Below are positions 48,718 to 57,974 of a stretch of DNA of 64,000 nucleotides, one piece after another. Origin of the DNA: an uncultured Neptuniibacter sp. Its GTDB lineage: Bacteria; Pseudomonadota; Gammaproteobacteria; Pseudomonadales; Balneatricaceae. The position numbers and the translations under genes were made by a program. Below the pieces are notes generated by a model. That model did no database searches. It was not told the origin of the DNA and was given only the letters and a program-made list of their open reading frames with translations. The stretch spans positions 62,001 to 126,000 of the forward strand of contig NZ_CANMIR010000004.1 in assembly GCF_947498015.1 (NCBI RefSeq), read 5' to 3'. Position 1 is the first letter of the stretch; every line of letters starts with the position of its first letter.

Positions 48718-49464
48718 TTAAGTTGGCGCTGATTGCGCTCTTAGCTGTTGAACTTCGTCAGCAAATAGCTCTTTTTTGAACCGTTCAATCGTCTCTTGCC
48801 AGTTGTGATCCTGAGTAAAGGGTTGCCAGTTCAATCCATCCAGAAGAATATTACTGTGATTGATCAGCTCTCTCTCCAGCTGCATCTCGACCCTGACACT
48901 GCAGCGGTCCAGCGATTCATGCAGGAGTGCAATGGTTCCAAAACTCATTGACCAGAGAGAGAAGGCAACCTGAGCCGGACTAAGGTGAGGTAACAGGTTC
49001 AGTTCACCGGATGCCAACCCGGAGGAGATCACTTTTAGAAGCCCCCCCAGCAGTCTGTTTTCCAGCTCAAGATGTTCCTCCTGACGCTTCTCAGTGGACT
49101 TCTCTCTGACAGAGGGGGTCTTGGCTGAGATCACCAACATAAACTCAGTTGGATTAAGTTGAGAGTGCAACATGTAGGCATAGCCGACCGCCAGCATCTT
49201 TTCACGGCTACTTCCGTCATAGGTGATTGCTCGCTCAAATAGTGCCGCTACATTCTCGACACTGCGGTTGCATAAGCCAGTTAACAGATCTTCCTTGCAA
49301 GTGAAATGGTTATAGATTGTCCCCTTGGAGTAGGGAAGGCGGGCAACCACTTTGTCGATCGTGAGACCAGCAACACCCAGCTCTGAGATAATCTCAAGAG
49401 CGGTTTGCATGATCTCCTCTTCACGGGCATGGAGGGTTGTTTCATCAATGACTTTAGGGCTCAT
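48718..49464 (-). CDS. TetR-family transcriptional regulator
   Basis: A 248-residue protein. The N-terminal helix-turn-helix is at about 15-60 (EEEIMQTALEIISELGVAGLTIDKVVARLPYSKGTIYNHFTCKEDLLTG), followed by a ligand-binding helical domain. ATG 49464 is chosen since the frame upstream to 49566 runs through the operator and lacks a ribosome site. It likely represses itself and the RND operon through TTAGTGACG-type sites. The ligand is unknown. Confidence 0.9.
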   Translation of the reverse strand: MSPKVIDETTLHAREEEIMQTALEIISELGVAGLTIDKVVARLPYSKGTIYNHFTCKEDLLTGLCNRSVENVAALFERAITYDGSSREKMLAVGYAYMLHSQLNPTEFMLVISAKTPSVREKSTEKRQEEHLELENRLLGGLLKVISSGLASGELNLLPHLSPAQVAFSLWSMSFGTIALLHESLDRCSVRVEMQLERELINHSNILLDGLNWQPFTQDHNWQETIERFKKELFADEVQQLRAQSAPT

Positions 49465-49479
49465 ACGATCCTGAATTAT

Positions 49480-49500
49480 TAAGTGACGATGCGTCACTAA
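49480..49500 (-). promoter_or_regulatory. TetR operator upstream of the tetR-family gene
   Basis: TAAGTGACG-N3-CGTCACTAA, one base from the perfect palindrome at 48645-48665, lies 16-36 bases upstream of the TetR ATG, a position suited to autorepression. Confidence 0.8.
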
Positions 49501-49600
49501 AAAATAATCTTTATCGTAATTTAGAGCAAGCAGTAAATCTGCAACAGATTGTATTGATGAGTGCAACAGAGGTAAAACTGGGTAAATAAGTGGGAGATAT

Positions 49601-49627
49601 AAAAAGAAAGGCCGCAGATGCGGCCTT
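49601..49627 (-). terminator. Intrinsic terminator of the MetF-like gene
   Basis: On the minus strand a 9-bp stem (AAGGCCGCA with TGCGGCCTT, 2-base loop at the + positions 49617-49618) is followed by TTTCTTTTT. It lies just after the MetF-like stop and ends that transcript before the TetR gene. Confidence 0.88.
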
Positions 49628-49632
49628 AGGGA

Positions 49633-50586
49633 TTAGAGGTCAGCTTCGGCAAGCTTTAGGTCAACAATCGATTTGAGCAGTTTGAATAACCGTATAGAGG
49701 CATCGATCTCCTCTTTACGGTTGGTCAGGCTCTCGATGTTGAGACCGATAGGGATATTCAGCGGCATTATGGCTTCCAGTATCTGCTCCAAATTATTCCG
49801 GCAGATACGGATCGATTCCTGTAGCGGGCTATGGGCATCCATAATTCTGAATCGTGTTGCTTCAGGGACCGAGATACCCAACCACTCCATAAACTCCAGT
49901 GTCTTAGTACTACCGCAAGGCGTAAATGTCAGGATGACTCGCTTGGGTGTAGTGCCATTGTCTCGACACTTTCTGGCGTAGCTACTGAGCATGTCGATGG
50001 TCGCCTGAGCATCGTAGACTGCCTGTGAAACGAAGAACTCGCAGCCCTGTTCTGTTTTACTGATAAGCCGCTCATGTTCATTGCGTTTGGACGCATGACG
50101 TTCTGCGATGGTGACACCACCTAACTGAAATGCAGCCGGATGGTCTGCTATGGTCGCGTAGGCATCATTCAGGCTCAGTTTAATATCGCCCTCAGAGGAG
50201 GGGCTACCAACCAGTACTGTGTCACGTACCCCATATTCATGCCAGGCTTCATCAAGCCATTGCACAAATGCTTCTTTGTCACGCTGTGAAACACTTTTAT
50301 AGGTGATCACCGCTTTGTCTGCTTTTTCTCGTAACAGCTTTGAGTACGCGCGTGGGTCCAGGGTCTGCATATAGGGGAATGGACGTGGCATATCGATACG
50401 GCTGCTCTCATCCTGAATGTCATAGACAATCAGACCGTCAAAGTCGACATGCGCTAATCGGTCCAGCAACTTATCAGCGATATCAGATGTTGCTTGCTCT
50501 GTTGTGCTCTCTTTGGGTGGTGTGGTCCCAAAAAGGTAGACGCCGCGGCGGCTATCACTAAACTTTGTTCTCAGATCCTGTTTCAT
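49633..50586 (-). CDS. Methylenetetrahydrofolate reductase-like protein
   Basis: A 317-residue TIM-barrel-type protein distantly like MetF: N-terminal YLFGTTPPKEST in the place of FEFFPPK, and CEFFVSQAVYDA in place of the MetF strand C-x-ITQxxFD. The NADH/FAD residues of E. coli MetF are hard to find, so it may be a divergent reductase or folate-binding relative. It is a single gene with its own terminator. Confidence 0.6.
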   Translation of the reverse strand: MKQDLRTKFSDSRRGVYLFGTTPPKESTTEQATSDIADKLLDRLAHVDFDGLIVYDIQDESSRIDMPRPFPYMQTLDPRAYSKLLREKADKAVITYKSVSQRDKEAFVQWLDEAWHEYGVRDTVLVGSPSSEGDIKLSLNDAYATIADHPAAFQLGGVTIAERHASKRNEHERLISKTEQGCEFFVSQAVYDAQATIDMLSSYARKCRDNGTTPKRVILTFTPCGSTKTLEFMEWLGISVPEATRFRIMDAHSPLQESIRICRNNLEQILEAIMPLNIPIGLNIESLTNRKEEIDASIRLFKLLKSIVDLKLAEADL

Positions 50587-50724
50587 TGTAGTGTTGTACT
50601 ATCTAAGCTTTAATTGCTGATTATTCTAACAATTAATTTTATTCATGTGTTTAAGTTATAAGATGAAAGTTTTTATAGCAGAGTTGAGCAAATTTAATAG
50701 GTCGTTGCAGATGGGGGGTGTGGT

Positions 50725-51294
50725 ATGACAGAACAGCAGTTTGACCTGACTCAGGTAAGCAAGACCATTGAAAAAGCGGGAGGTGGGATACCTCCACTGG
50801 ATAAGTGGAATCCAGATTTCTGTGGTGATATCGATATGCGAATCGCCCGTGATGGGAGATGGTATTATATGGGTACTCCCATCGGCCGATTAGCGATGGT
50901 AAAGCTGTTTTCCACAGTTCTCTGGTTTGAGGATGACAAGTACTTTCTAAAAACCCCGGTGGAGAAGGTTGGTATCCAGGTTGATGATGCGCCCTTTCTG
51001 TTCACAGAGGTGAGCCAGCGCATGGGGGAGCAAGGGGTGGAACTCTGTTTTACCAGTACGACCGATGATGAGGTCATCTTGGGAAAAGATCATCGGTTGT
51101 GGGTCGACCTCTGTCCCGAAACAGGAGAACCTTCACCTTATATCGATGTGCGTTTTGGTATGAAAGGGCTGATTCATAGAAATGTTTTCTATCAACTGGT
51201 CGAGATGGCGGAAACGGTTGAGAGCGATAGAGAGAGTAGGCTGATGATAGAGAGCCAGGGAGTGCAATTTATGCTGGGTAAGCTGGATGGTTAA
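50725..51294 (+). CDS. DUF1285 family protein
   Basis: A 189-residue soluble protein matching the DUF1285 pattern (PPLDKWNPDFCGDIDMRIARDGRWYYMGTPIGR, LWVDLCPETGEPSPYIDVRFGMKGLIHRNVFYQLVE). Its role is unknown; known structures show a two-domain beta-barrel fold. It overlaps the cytochrome gene by 8 bases and is probably co-transcribed. Confidence 0.88.
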   Translation: MTEQQFDLTQVSKTIEKAGGGIPPLDKWNPDFCGDIDMRIARDGRWYYMGTPIGRLAMVKLFSTVLWFEDDKYFLKTPVEKVGIQVDDAPFLFTEVSQRMGEQGVELCFTSTTDDEVILGKDHRLWVDLCPETGEPSPYIDVRFGMKGLIHRNVFYQLVEMAETVESDRESRLMIESQGVQFMLGKLDG

Positions 51295-51607
51295 GCGAAT
51301 GAAGTTATACAGGTATGGGCTGGTGCTGTTCTGCATCGGCTTGGTTGGGTGTGGCGATGATAAGCTTCCTGAGAATGCTAACGGTAAAGAGCTCTATACA
51401 TACCATTGTTCGGGATGCCATAAATCTTCAGGTCGCGGAGATTTTATCAAAGGGGTACCTGCGAATTCGGCGACTAAACTGAGCGAATATCAGATCGCTA
51501 AAATGATCCGCCATGGTGATGTTAAGAAGCCGGGCATGCCTGTGTTTGATAATATCAGCCGGGAGGAAGCGGCGTTGATAGCAGGTTATGTGATCAATCA
51601 ACTTTAA
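51287..51607 (+). CDS. Membrane-anchored class I cytochrome c
   Basis: A 106-residue protein with a lipobox (LVLFCIGLVGCGDD), heme-binding CSGCH and a C-terminal Met axial ligand candidate in KKPGMPVFD. It is small, single-heme and periplasmic. A second ATG at 51299 is possible. The electron partner is unknown; a link to nirBD is unlikely since that system is cytoplasmic. Confidence 0.88.
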   Translation: MVKRMKLYRYGLVLFCIGLVGCGDDKLPENANGKELYTYHCSGCHKSSGRGDFIKGVPANSATKLSEYQIAKMIRHGDVKKPGMPVFDNISREEAALIAGYVINQL

Positions 51608-51634
51608 AAAGCGCAGGCAAGATGCCTGCGTAAA
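51608..51634 (-). terminator. Terminator downstream of nirD
   Basis: CGCAGGCA (51612-51619), loop AGA, TGCCTGCG (51623-51630). On the minus strand it is followed by CTTTTTAAAG, so it ends the nirBD transcript; it abuts the stop of the cytochrome gene on the other strand. Confidence 0.75.
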
Positions 51635-51737
51635 AATGTCCAATGTGGCTTCACATGGACCGTCCTCTAGAAAGCATGGGTATGAGTCATTCCAGACGTA
51701 ATTCTCCCCATCCCTGGGGTATTTGAATATTTCGAGT

Positions 51738-52085
51738 TCAGGATTGCAGAATCTCTACTACATGCCCTTTCAATCTGATCGGCCATACTGGCAGGTTAAC
51801 TTCATTATCTTCAAAACAGAGTCCTGATTTTAAAGAGAAATGCTGTTTGTATAGCGGTGAGGCGACCATCGGCTCCCCTTGACGATCACCGATCAGGCCG
51901 CGGGCTATGATATTGGCGCCACTAAACGGATCGTGGTTTCCCACAGCAAAGACCTCCTCCTCGAAACCGGGGATATAAAACAGGGCGACTTGCTGATTTT
52001 GAATGAGGGCTGCAACCCCCGAGTGGGGAACCAGATCATCTTTCCCACACACTTTTGTCCAGCTGGCTTTTGGATTTGTCGTCAT
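51738..52085 (-). CDS. nirD: Nitrite reductase small subunit
   Basis: A 115-residue Rieske-like protein that works with NirB in NADH-dependent nitrite reduction to ammonium. The region WTKVCGKDDLVPHSGVAALIQNQQVALFYIPGFEEEVFAVGNHDPFSGANIIARGLIGD is typical; the iron-binding Cys/His of true Rieske proteins are absent, as known for NirD. ATG 52085 gives the correct length; a longer frame to 52289 lies inside nirB. The gap to nirB is 25 bases. Confidence 0.95.
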   Translation of the reverse strand: MTTNPKASWTKVCGKDDLVPHSGVAALIQNQQVALFYIPGFEEEVFAVGNHDPFSGANIIARGLIGDRQGEPMVASPLYKQHFSLKSGLCFEDNEVNLPVWPIRLKGHVVEILQS

Positions 52086-52110
52086 GAGTATCTCCTTTAT
52101 ATGTGCAGAG

Positions 52111-55100
52111 TTAGAGTGGACGGATCTGATCACGCTCGATGATATGGACGATCTGAGGGTCCACCTGCTCATCGGTATTGACGAAAGTGCGGAAGCGCTT
52201 AAGCTTCTCCTCATCTTCCAGAGTGGATCTCCATTCACACTGATAGGTGCCGACCACATGTTGCATCTGTGCCTCAAGTTCATCTGCAAGTTCCAGTTTG
52301 TCGTCGATCACCACCTCTTTCAGGTAATCGAGCCCTCCTTCAAGGTTATCCATCCAGACCGATGTACGTTGCAGACGGTCGGCTGTTTTGATGTAGAACA
52401 TCAGGACTCGGTCGATATAGCGGATCAGTGTCTGATCATCCAGATCCGTTGCAAATAGATCGGCATGACGGGGCTTCATCCCTCCATTGCCGCAGACATA
52501 GAGGTTCCAACCATTCTCAGTCGCAATGACACCGATATCCTTACTCTGGGCCTCTGCGCATTCACGGGTACAGCCGGACACTGCAAATTTGATCTTATGC
52601 GGAGCTCGTAGCCCCTTGTATCGGTTCTCCAGCTGAATCGCCATTCCGGTGCTGTCGTTGACGCCATAGCGACACCAGGTACTGCCAACACAGGATTTAA
52701 CGGTTCGAAGTGATTTACCGTAGGCGTGACCTGTTTCAAAACCTGCATCAACTAACTCCTTCCAGATCAGAGGCAGTTCATGAAGTTGTGCACCAAACAG
52801 ATCTACCCGTTGTCCACCGGTTATCTTGGTGTACAGGTTGTATCTCTTTGCGACCTGCCCCAAAACGATCAATTTATCGGGTGTGATTTCGCCACCTGCG
52901 ACCCGGGGGACAATAGAATAGGTCCCGTTTTTCTGCATATTCGCCATAAAGGTATCGTTGGTGTCCTGCAGGCTGACCAGCGGTTTCTCCTGAATATGTT
53001 CGTTCCAACAGGAGGCAAGAATTGAACCAGCAGCAGGTTTACAGATCTCACAACCAAGCCCCTTACCATGCTTATCCAGGAGATCAGAGAAGCTGCGAAT
53101 CCCTTCAACCCGAATAATGTGGTAAAGCTCCTCACGGGTATAGGAGAAGTGTTCGCAAAGCGCTGTATCGACTTCGACCCCCCGTTTAGACAGTTCATTG
53201 TCTACCACGCTTTTTAACATCGCAGCACAACCACCGCAGCCAGAGGCTGCTTTAGTGGCATCTTTTACATCGGCTGCACTATTGGCACCTGCATCGATGG
53301 CGTAGCAGATCTGACCTTTTGTGACATTGAGGCAGGAGCAGATGGTGGCTTCGTCCGGGAGGGCATCTGGTCCGAGTGCAGGTGCTGCCGCCCCATCCAG
53401 CGAGGGCAATATCAGGCTTTGAGGTTTATCCGGTAGTTCGATGCCGTTGAGTGCATATTGCAGCAGGGTGTCATATTTGCTGTTATCGCCCACCAACACT
53501 GCGCCGAGTAATGTGCTACGGTCTTCAGAGACCACAATGCGGTAATAAACCTGCTCATCCTCATCCAGATAGCGGTAACTAATACTGCCGGGGGTTTTAC
53601 CGTGCGCATCACCGATAGAGCCGACATCAACACCCAGCAGTTTCAGTTTGGTACTCATATCGGCACCCGTGAAGGCTTGCTCTGTACCCCCAATGGCAGC
53701 GGCTGCAGTTTTGGCCATGGTGTACCCAGGAGCCACCAAACCAAAAATCTGATTGTTCCAAAGAGCGCATTCACCAATCGCATAGATATTCTTGTCAGAA
53801 GTTCGGCACTGATCATCTACTGTGATGCCACCCCGCTCACCGACAGCCAGATCACAACCCCGGGCCAGAGTATCCTGAGGACGAATTCCTGCGGAGAAGA
53901 GGATGAGATCGGTTTCCAGATAAGAACCATCACTAAAATTCATCCGATAGCGGTGAGTCTCACCGGCAACGATCTCTGTCGTGGCTTTATTGCAGTGCAC
54001 ATCAACGTCAAGTGATTCGATCTTAGATTTAAGCAGAGCCCCACCATCCTGATCGAGCTGAACCGGCATAAGACGCGGTGCAAATTCCACGACATGAGCT
54101 TTTAGCCCTAAGGATTTCAGTGCGTTTGCCGCTTCAAGCCCGAGCAGACCGCCGCCGATAACCACGCCCACGTCTGAGCTCTCTGCGCAGATCTGAATTT
54201 TATCCAGATCTTCAAGGGTGCGATAAACAAAGCAGGCCTCACCGTCATTTCCCGGAATGGGGGGGACAAATGGGTATGATCCGGTCGCGAGCACAAGTGT
54301 ATCGTAGGGGTATACTCCTTGCTCGGTGATGACCTGCTTTGTATCGCGATCGATCTGCGTGGCACCTTCACTCAGGTGAAGTTGCACGCCATGTTGTTCA
54401 TAAAAGTTGTCTTCAATCAGGCACAGATCTTGATAGCTTGATCCACCAAAGTACTCAGATAGATGTACCCGATCGTATGCACCGCGAGATTCCTCAGCTA
54501 ATACATGGATTTCATAGTCGCCAGCAGCTTCGCTGGCGACGAAGTTTTCAATAAAGTGGTGGCCCACCATGCCGTTCCCGACAACAACTAACTGACGTTT
54601 GCTGGAATTAGTAGTCATAGATGCTATACCCATATTTTGTGTCTGAATGTGCTGAGCGCAGAACGGGCTGCCAAACAACAGCTGTTGTCTGCAGGCACTC
54701 AAATCGTTATGTGCTTTAAGTTGTTCGAAATACCACTGGCCTTCACGGACATCACCGTAGAGCACTGCACCGACTAGGCGGTTATCCTTTAACCAGAGTT
54801 TTCTGTATTCGTTGAGTTTGATATCGCGATAAATCAGGGTGTCTGTTTCTTCGGTATCGCGTAGATCTCCACAGGAGAAGAGCTCAATTCCGCTGATTTT
54901 TAGCTGTGTTGCAACGGCTTCTTCCTGATAACGAAGGGGATGGCCGAGCAGGTTGGAGATCAAAGTCTCAGCCTGCTGCCAGATCGGTGCAACCAGACCG
55001 TAGGTGAAGGCGTCAAACTGACAGCACTCACCGAATGCGAAGATATCTGGATCTGACGTTTGCATCCGGTCATTGACCAGAATTCCACGTTCTACTGCCA

Positions 55101-55854
55101 GTCCGGCCTCTTGCGCCAATGCGGTATTGGGCAGAACACCGATGGCTGTGATCACAATATCTGCTGGTAATGTTTCGCCGGATCTCAGCAAAACTGAGGC
55201 TACACGCTGTTGGCCCTCAATAGCTTCCGTCTCTGCGTTCAGACGGAACTGTATGCCCCTGGATTTCAGGGAACCGAGCAGGAGATCTGCTGCAGACTGA
55301 TCCAACTGCTTATTCAGCAGGAATTCACCCCGGTGAACGACGGTGACATCCATCCCCAGTAGCCGTAGACCTTCTGCGGCTTCTAGGCCTAAAAAGCCCC
55401 CTCCGATCACAACCGCGTGCGAGTGTTTAGCTGCCAACTGCTGCATCTGTTCGACATCTCTGAGCGTACGGAAACTCATCACGCCCGTTAGGGTTCTACC
55501 CGGAACAGGGATCGGAAGAGGATGGGAGCCGGTCGCAATAATCAGCGTGTCGTAATAAATATGTTTATGTTGCTGGCTGATCACCTGCTTATGCGTACGG
55601 TCAATCTGGATGACTGGATCGTTACAGTAGAGAGCAATCCCCTGTTCGGCGTACCATTCAGGTCTCAGGGTGACCACTTTATCCCGCTTGAGCTCATTCC
55701 CAAGCAGGGGAGATAGAAGAACCCGGTTGTAACTACCCCCTGGCTCTTCACCAAACACCGTTATGTCAAACAGATCTGGAGCACGCTCGGTGAGCTGCTG
55801 TAACAGGCGACCTGTTGCCATACCGTTTCCAATGATGACCAGACGATGTTTCAT
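52111..55854 (-). CDS. nirB: NirB fused to an extra N-terminal flavoprotein module
   Basis: A 1247-residue protein, against about 850 for E. coli NirB. Residues 1 to about 405 form one FAD/NADH oxidoreductase module (LVIIGNGMATGRLL, VIIATGSHPLPIPVPG, VVIGGGFLGLEAAEGL); a second, starting near MTTNSSKRQ, is the normal NirB N-terminus (VVVGNGMVGHHFIENF, VIGGGLLGLEAANAL). Then come the [2Fe-2S] BFD-like cysteines (ICSCLNV, SGCGGC), a second LGCEICKP site and the siroheme/4Fe-4S binding SCVGSTWC and GCTRECAEAQ. No stop or frame change separates the two. The first module resembles the NADH-handling NasC/NasB type of assimilatory nitrate reductase; this role is inferred. Confidence 0.9.
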   Translation of the reverse strand: MKHRLVIIGNGMATGRLLQQLTERAPDLFDITVFGEEPGGSYNRVLLSPLLGNELKRDKVVTLRPEWYAEQGIALYCNDPVIQIDRTHKQVISQQHKHIYYDTLIIATGSHPLPIPVPGRTLTGVMSFRTLRDVEQMQQLAAKHSHAVVIGGGFLGLEAAEGLRLLGMDVTVVHRGEFLLNKQLDQSAADLLLGSLKSRGIQFRLNAETEAIEGQQRVASVLLRSGETLPADIVITAIGVLPNTALAQEAGLAVERGILVNDRMQTSDPDIFAFGECCQFDAFTYGLVAPIWQQAETLISNLLGHPLRYQEEAVATQLKISGIELFSCGDLRDTEETDTLIYRDIKLNEYRKLWLKDNRLVGAVLYGDVREGQWYFEQLKAHNDLSACRQQLLFGSPFCAQHIQTQNMGIASMTTNSSKRQLVVVGNGMVGHHFIENFVASEAAGDYEIHVLAEESRGAYDRVHLSEYFGGSSYQDLCLIEDNFYEQHGVQLHLSEGATQIDRDTKQVITEQGVYPYDTLVLATGSYPFVPPIPGNDGEACFVYRTLEDLDKIQICAESSDVGVVIGGGLLGLEAANALKSLGLKAHVVEFAPRLMPVQLDQDGGALLKSKIESLDVDVHCNKATTEIVAGETHRYRMNFSDGSYLETDLILFSAGIRPQDTLARGCDLAVGERGGITVDDQCRTSDKNIYAIGECALWNNQIFGLVAPGYTMAKTAAAAIGGTEQAFTGADMSTKLKLLGVDVGSIGDAHGKTPGSISYRYLDEDEQVYYRIVVSEDRSTLLGAVLVGDNSKYDTLLQYALNGIELPDKPQSLILPSLDGAAAPALGPDALPDEATICSCLNVTKGQICYAIDAGANSAADVKDATKAASGCGGCAAMLKSVVDNELSKRGVEVDTALCEHFSYTREELYHIIRVEGIRSFSDLLDKHGKGLGCEICKPAAGSILASCWNEHIQEKPLVSLQDTNDTFMANMQKNGTYSIVPRVAGGEITPDKLIVLGQVAKRYNLYTKITGGQRVDLFGAQLHELPLIWKELVDAGFETGHAYGKSLRTVKSCVGSTWCRYGVNDSTGMAIQLENRYKGLRAPHKIKFAVSGCTRECAEAQSKDIGVIATENGWNLYVCGNGGMKPRHADLFATDLDDQTLIRYIDRVLMFYIKTADRLQRTSVWMDNLEGGLDYLKEVVIDDKLELADELEAQMQHVVGTYQCEWRSTLEDEEKLKRFRTFVNTDEQVDPQIVHIIERDQIRPL

Positions 55855-55871
55855 GTTGATCCCAATATCCC

Positions 55872-55926
55872 AAAAATAAAAAAGGCGTTCTCATCTCGCA
55901 CCTAGGGTGCTGATGTAGAACGCCTT
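55872..55926 (-). terminator. Leader terminator upstream of nirB
   Basis: On the minus strand AAGGCGTTCT pairs with AGAACGCCTT around inner CATC/GATG and GCACC/GGTGC stems, followed by a T tract about 20 bases before the nirB ATG. It lies between the -24/-12 promoter and the gene, so transcription must pass it; suggests antitermination (NasT/NasR-like) control. Confidence 0.78.
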
Positions 55927-55984
55927 TGTTCTCAGAGCTTGCTGTCATCAGGTACCACAACTGGACACCAGATACTTTCAATAA

Positions 55985-56000
55985 AGCACAGCCTGTGCCA
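55985..56000 (-). promoter_or_regulatory. Sigma-54 (-24/-12) promoter of nirBD
   Basis: On the minus strand TGGCACAGGCTGTGCT: the GG and GC are 10 bases apart, as in the sigma-54 consensus TGGCAC-N5-TTGC. RNA start is expected near 55974. A possible NtrC-like site (GCACC-N5-GGATC) lies about 120 bases upstream, near 56116-56134; this is weak. Confidence 0.72.
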
Positions 56001-56472
56001 TTTAGAATAAATCTTTTTATTTCAGTTGGTTATCGTATTTTCGCTGGTGGGGGTACATTAATTATTGTGAAACTGGGCTTGATTTAGATGCACTGCACAA
56101 ATCAGTGATCCATTATGGTGCTTATTAATGAGGAATCGGCGAGGCGTGATCAGTCCTAATGCTCTGAAGTCAGGTAGCAAACCGATTGCGAATCAATGTT
56201 TATATTGCAATAAATAGTCGTTGATACGTTTCGAAAAATTTTCGGGACTTTATATGAGTAACGGATTGAGTCGCTCTGTTGTGTATTAGATTGTGTTGGT
56301 GATTCAGGATCGCATTTTTATCAGGGCCAACAGGCAGAAATGAAGACTTTCCTTTAGGGGAAATATTGGGTAGTGAGAGCCTTTCCAGGCCGAATAGTAT
56401 GAATGCAATGGCTTGTGTTGGGGCAGGTATAATCAATCACTGACCTGAGATCATCATTCCTGCCCTCCGTAG
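56001..56472. other. Intergenic region upstream of nirBD
   Basis: About 470 bases with no convincing gene. It should contain enhancer sites for the nirBD promoter and the 3' flank of the SnoaL-like gene. A 78-codon minus-strand frame at 56200-56436 has no ribosome site or family resemblance and is not called. Confidence 0.5.
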
Positions 56473-56847
56473 TTATCTTTCACCCAGCACTTCAAATATA
56501 TCATTGACTAAACGAGCTTTACCGTCGCTATCTATAATCCAGTGCTCACTATGAACAACACCAAATGCGGTATTCATCGTCCACTTAGACGTAAGTAAAT
56601 AACCACCATTTTCAGCTTTTTCCCAATGGACATCTGAATAGGCTACATCGGAAAATCCTTTATCAATTATATCCTGCCAGAAATTTTGGATCTCTTCTCG
56701 GCCTTTGAATATGCCGAATGGACGGGCTTCCATGACTGCGTCTATTGTATATTGCGCTGCACAGCCAGCGGCATCTTGGTTGTTAAATGCCTTTTTCCAA
56801 GCATTGATTCCATCTTTGCATAGCTCAAGTTCAATATTCTTAGTCAC
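56473..56847 (-). CDS. SnoaL/NTF2-like protein
   Basis: A 124-residue cystatin-like-fold protein of the SnoaL/DUF4440 type (GINAWKKAFNNQDAAGCAAQYTIDAVMEARPFGIFKGREEIQNFWQDII). Members bind small hydrophobic ligands or act as isomerases; specificity cannot be read. Divergent from the LysR gene with about 108 bases between them, which suggests the regulator controls it. Confidence 0.8.
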   Translation of the reverse strand: MTKNIELELCKDGINAWKKAFNNQDAAGCAAQYTIDAVMEARPFGIFKGREEIQNFWQDIIDKGFSDVAYSDVHWEKAENGGYLLTSKWTMNTAFGVVHSEHWIIDSDGKARLVNDIFEVLGER

Positions 56848-56955
56848 GTTTCACCCTCTTCTTAGTGGAATATATTGGGCAAGACTAACAGGGCGTATTG
56901 ATCTTAAAAAACAGTTATATTGGAATTCTTTGTTTGGTTTTTACGGACAATTTTT

Positions 56956-57831
56956 ATGAATAATTTACGCCATATGTCTGTTTTTGCCCATATTGTTGAA
57001 CAGGGTTCAATTACGGCAGCAGCTGAACACCTTCAACTATCTAAGTCAGTTGTTAGTCAACACCTCAAGGGACTTGAAGCGGAGTTGGGGGTTGCGCTTT
57101 TAATAAGGACGACACGCAAACAATCGCTTACTGTTGCAGGTAAATCTTTCTATAAGCATTGTCGAGATATTAATAATTTAGTTAATACTGCGTGCCAGCA
57201 AGTAAGGGATACTCTAGAAGAGCCTCAGGGAAGAGTCAGAATTACAGCCCCGGATGCGCTTATGGGGACGCTAATAGTGCCTGCAATAGCCAGGGTTATT
57301 AAACAGTATCCCAAACTGATAATTGAGTTAATCAGTACAGATAAGCAGCTATCAATAGTTTCGGATGATATCGATTTGGCGATTAGGGTCGGGGAATCAG
57401 AAATCAGCTCCCTAAAGCAGAGACGAATCGGTGAATTCCGAGATCTATTATGTGCGGAAAGCGAAGTTGTGACCCGCGGAGTTGATGAGAATACTCTTTA
57501 TATCGCCAACACCTGGCAGGGTATGGTATTCCAGCACCTATTAAGCGATAAGAAAACAGGCCAGACATTAGAGTTTGTACCTGGCCGCCTGTGTCATGTG
57601 GATTCTTTCAATACGGCTATTGCATTAATCACTGAAGGTGCAGGTATTGGTTTAATTCCGGAATTTTTAGTAGGGCAGATACAACCGACTGTACGTGAAG
57701 TCTTTCCAGAATATCAATTGCCCCCCACCCCTGTTTATGCATTACACCCCTATAGTCAGCTCATGCCGTTAAGCGTCTTTGAGTGCTTGGCAGCTATAGA
57801 GGAACAATTTCAAACAGTGATGCAAAAATGA
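56956..57831 (+). CDS. LysR-family transcriptional regulator
   Basis: About 291 residues with the N-terminal winged helix (HMSVFAHIVEQGSITAAAEHLQLSKSVVSQHLKGLEAELGVALL) and a periplasmic-binding-like effector domain. ATG 56956 (MNNLRHMSVF) is preferred over an upstream frame to 56920. It is divergent from the SnoaL-like gene, a common layout for LysR and its target. Confidence 0.9.
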   Translation: MNNLRHMSVFAHIVEQGSITAAAEHLQLSKSVVSQHLKGLEAELGVALLIRTTRKQSLTVAGKSFYKHCRDINNLVNTACQQVRDTLEEPQGRVRITAPDALMGTLIVPAIARVIKQYPKLIIELISTDKQLSIVSDDIDLAIRVGESEISSLKQRRIGEFRDLLCAESEVVTRGVDENTLYIANTWQGMVFQHLLSDKKTGQTLEFVPGRLCHVDSFNTAIALITEGAGIGLIPEFLVGQIQPTVREVFPEYQLPPTPVYALHPYSQLMPLSVFECLAAIEEQFQTVMQK

Positions 57832-57974
57832 GTCAATAGTTACAAGATACCTTCAGTGGCCTGCTCAATTAATATCTGCCTGAAAATGGCAGATATCCTG
57901 CTTATCCGGTAGTTAGTCAAAGCATATAAATATGGCATGTTAAAAGGTAAAACTCACTTTGAGCAGTAGAGCAT

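Noticed and set aside
55927..55974. Tandem small hairpins in the nirB leader as an ANTAR target
   Set aside because: The stems are only 3-4 bp and loops of 3-4 bases do not match the hexaloop consensus, so I report only the terminator and promoter.
56200..56436. 78-codon minus-strand frame upstream of nirBD
   Set aside because: No ribosome site, no domain pattern, composition like non-coding sequence, and it lies in the expected enhancer region.
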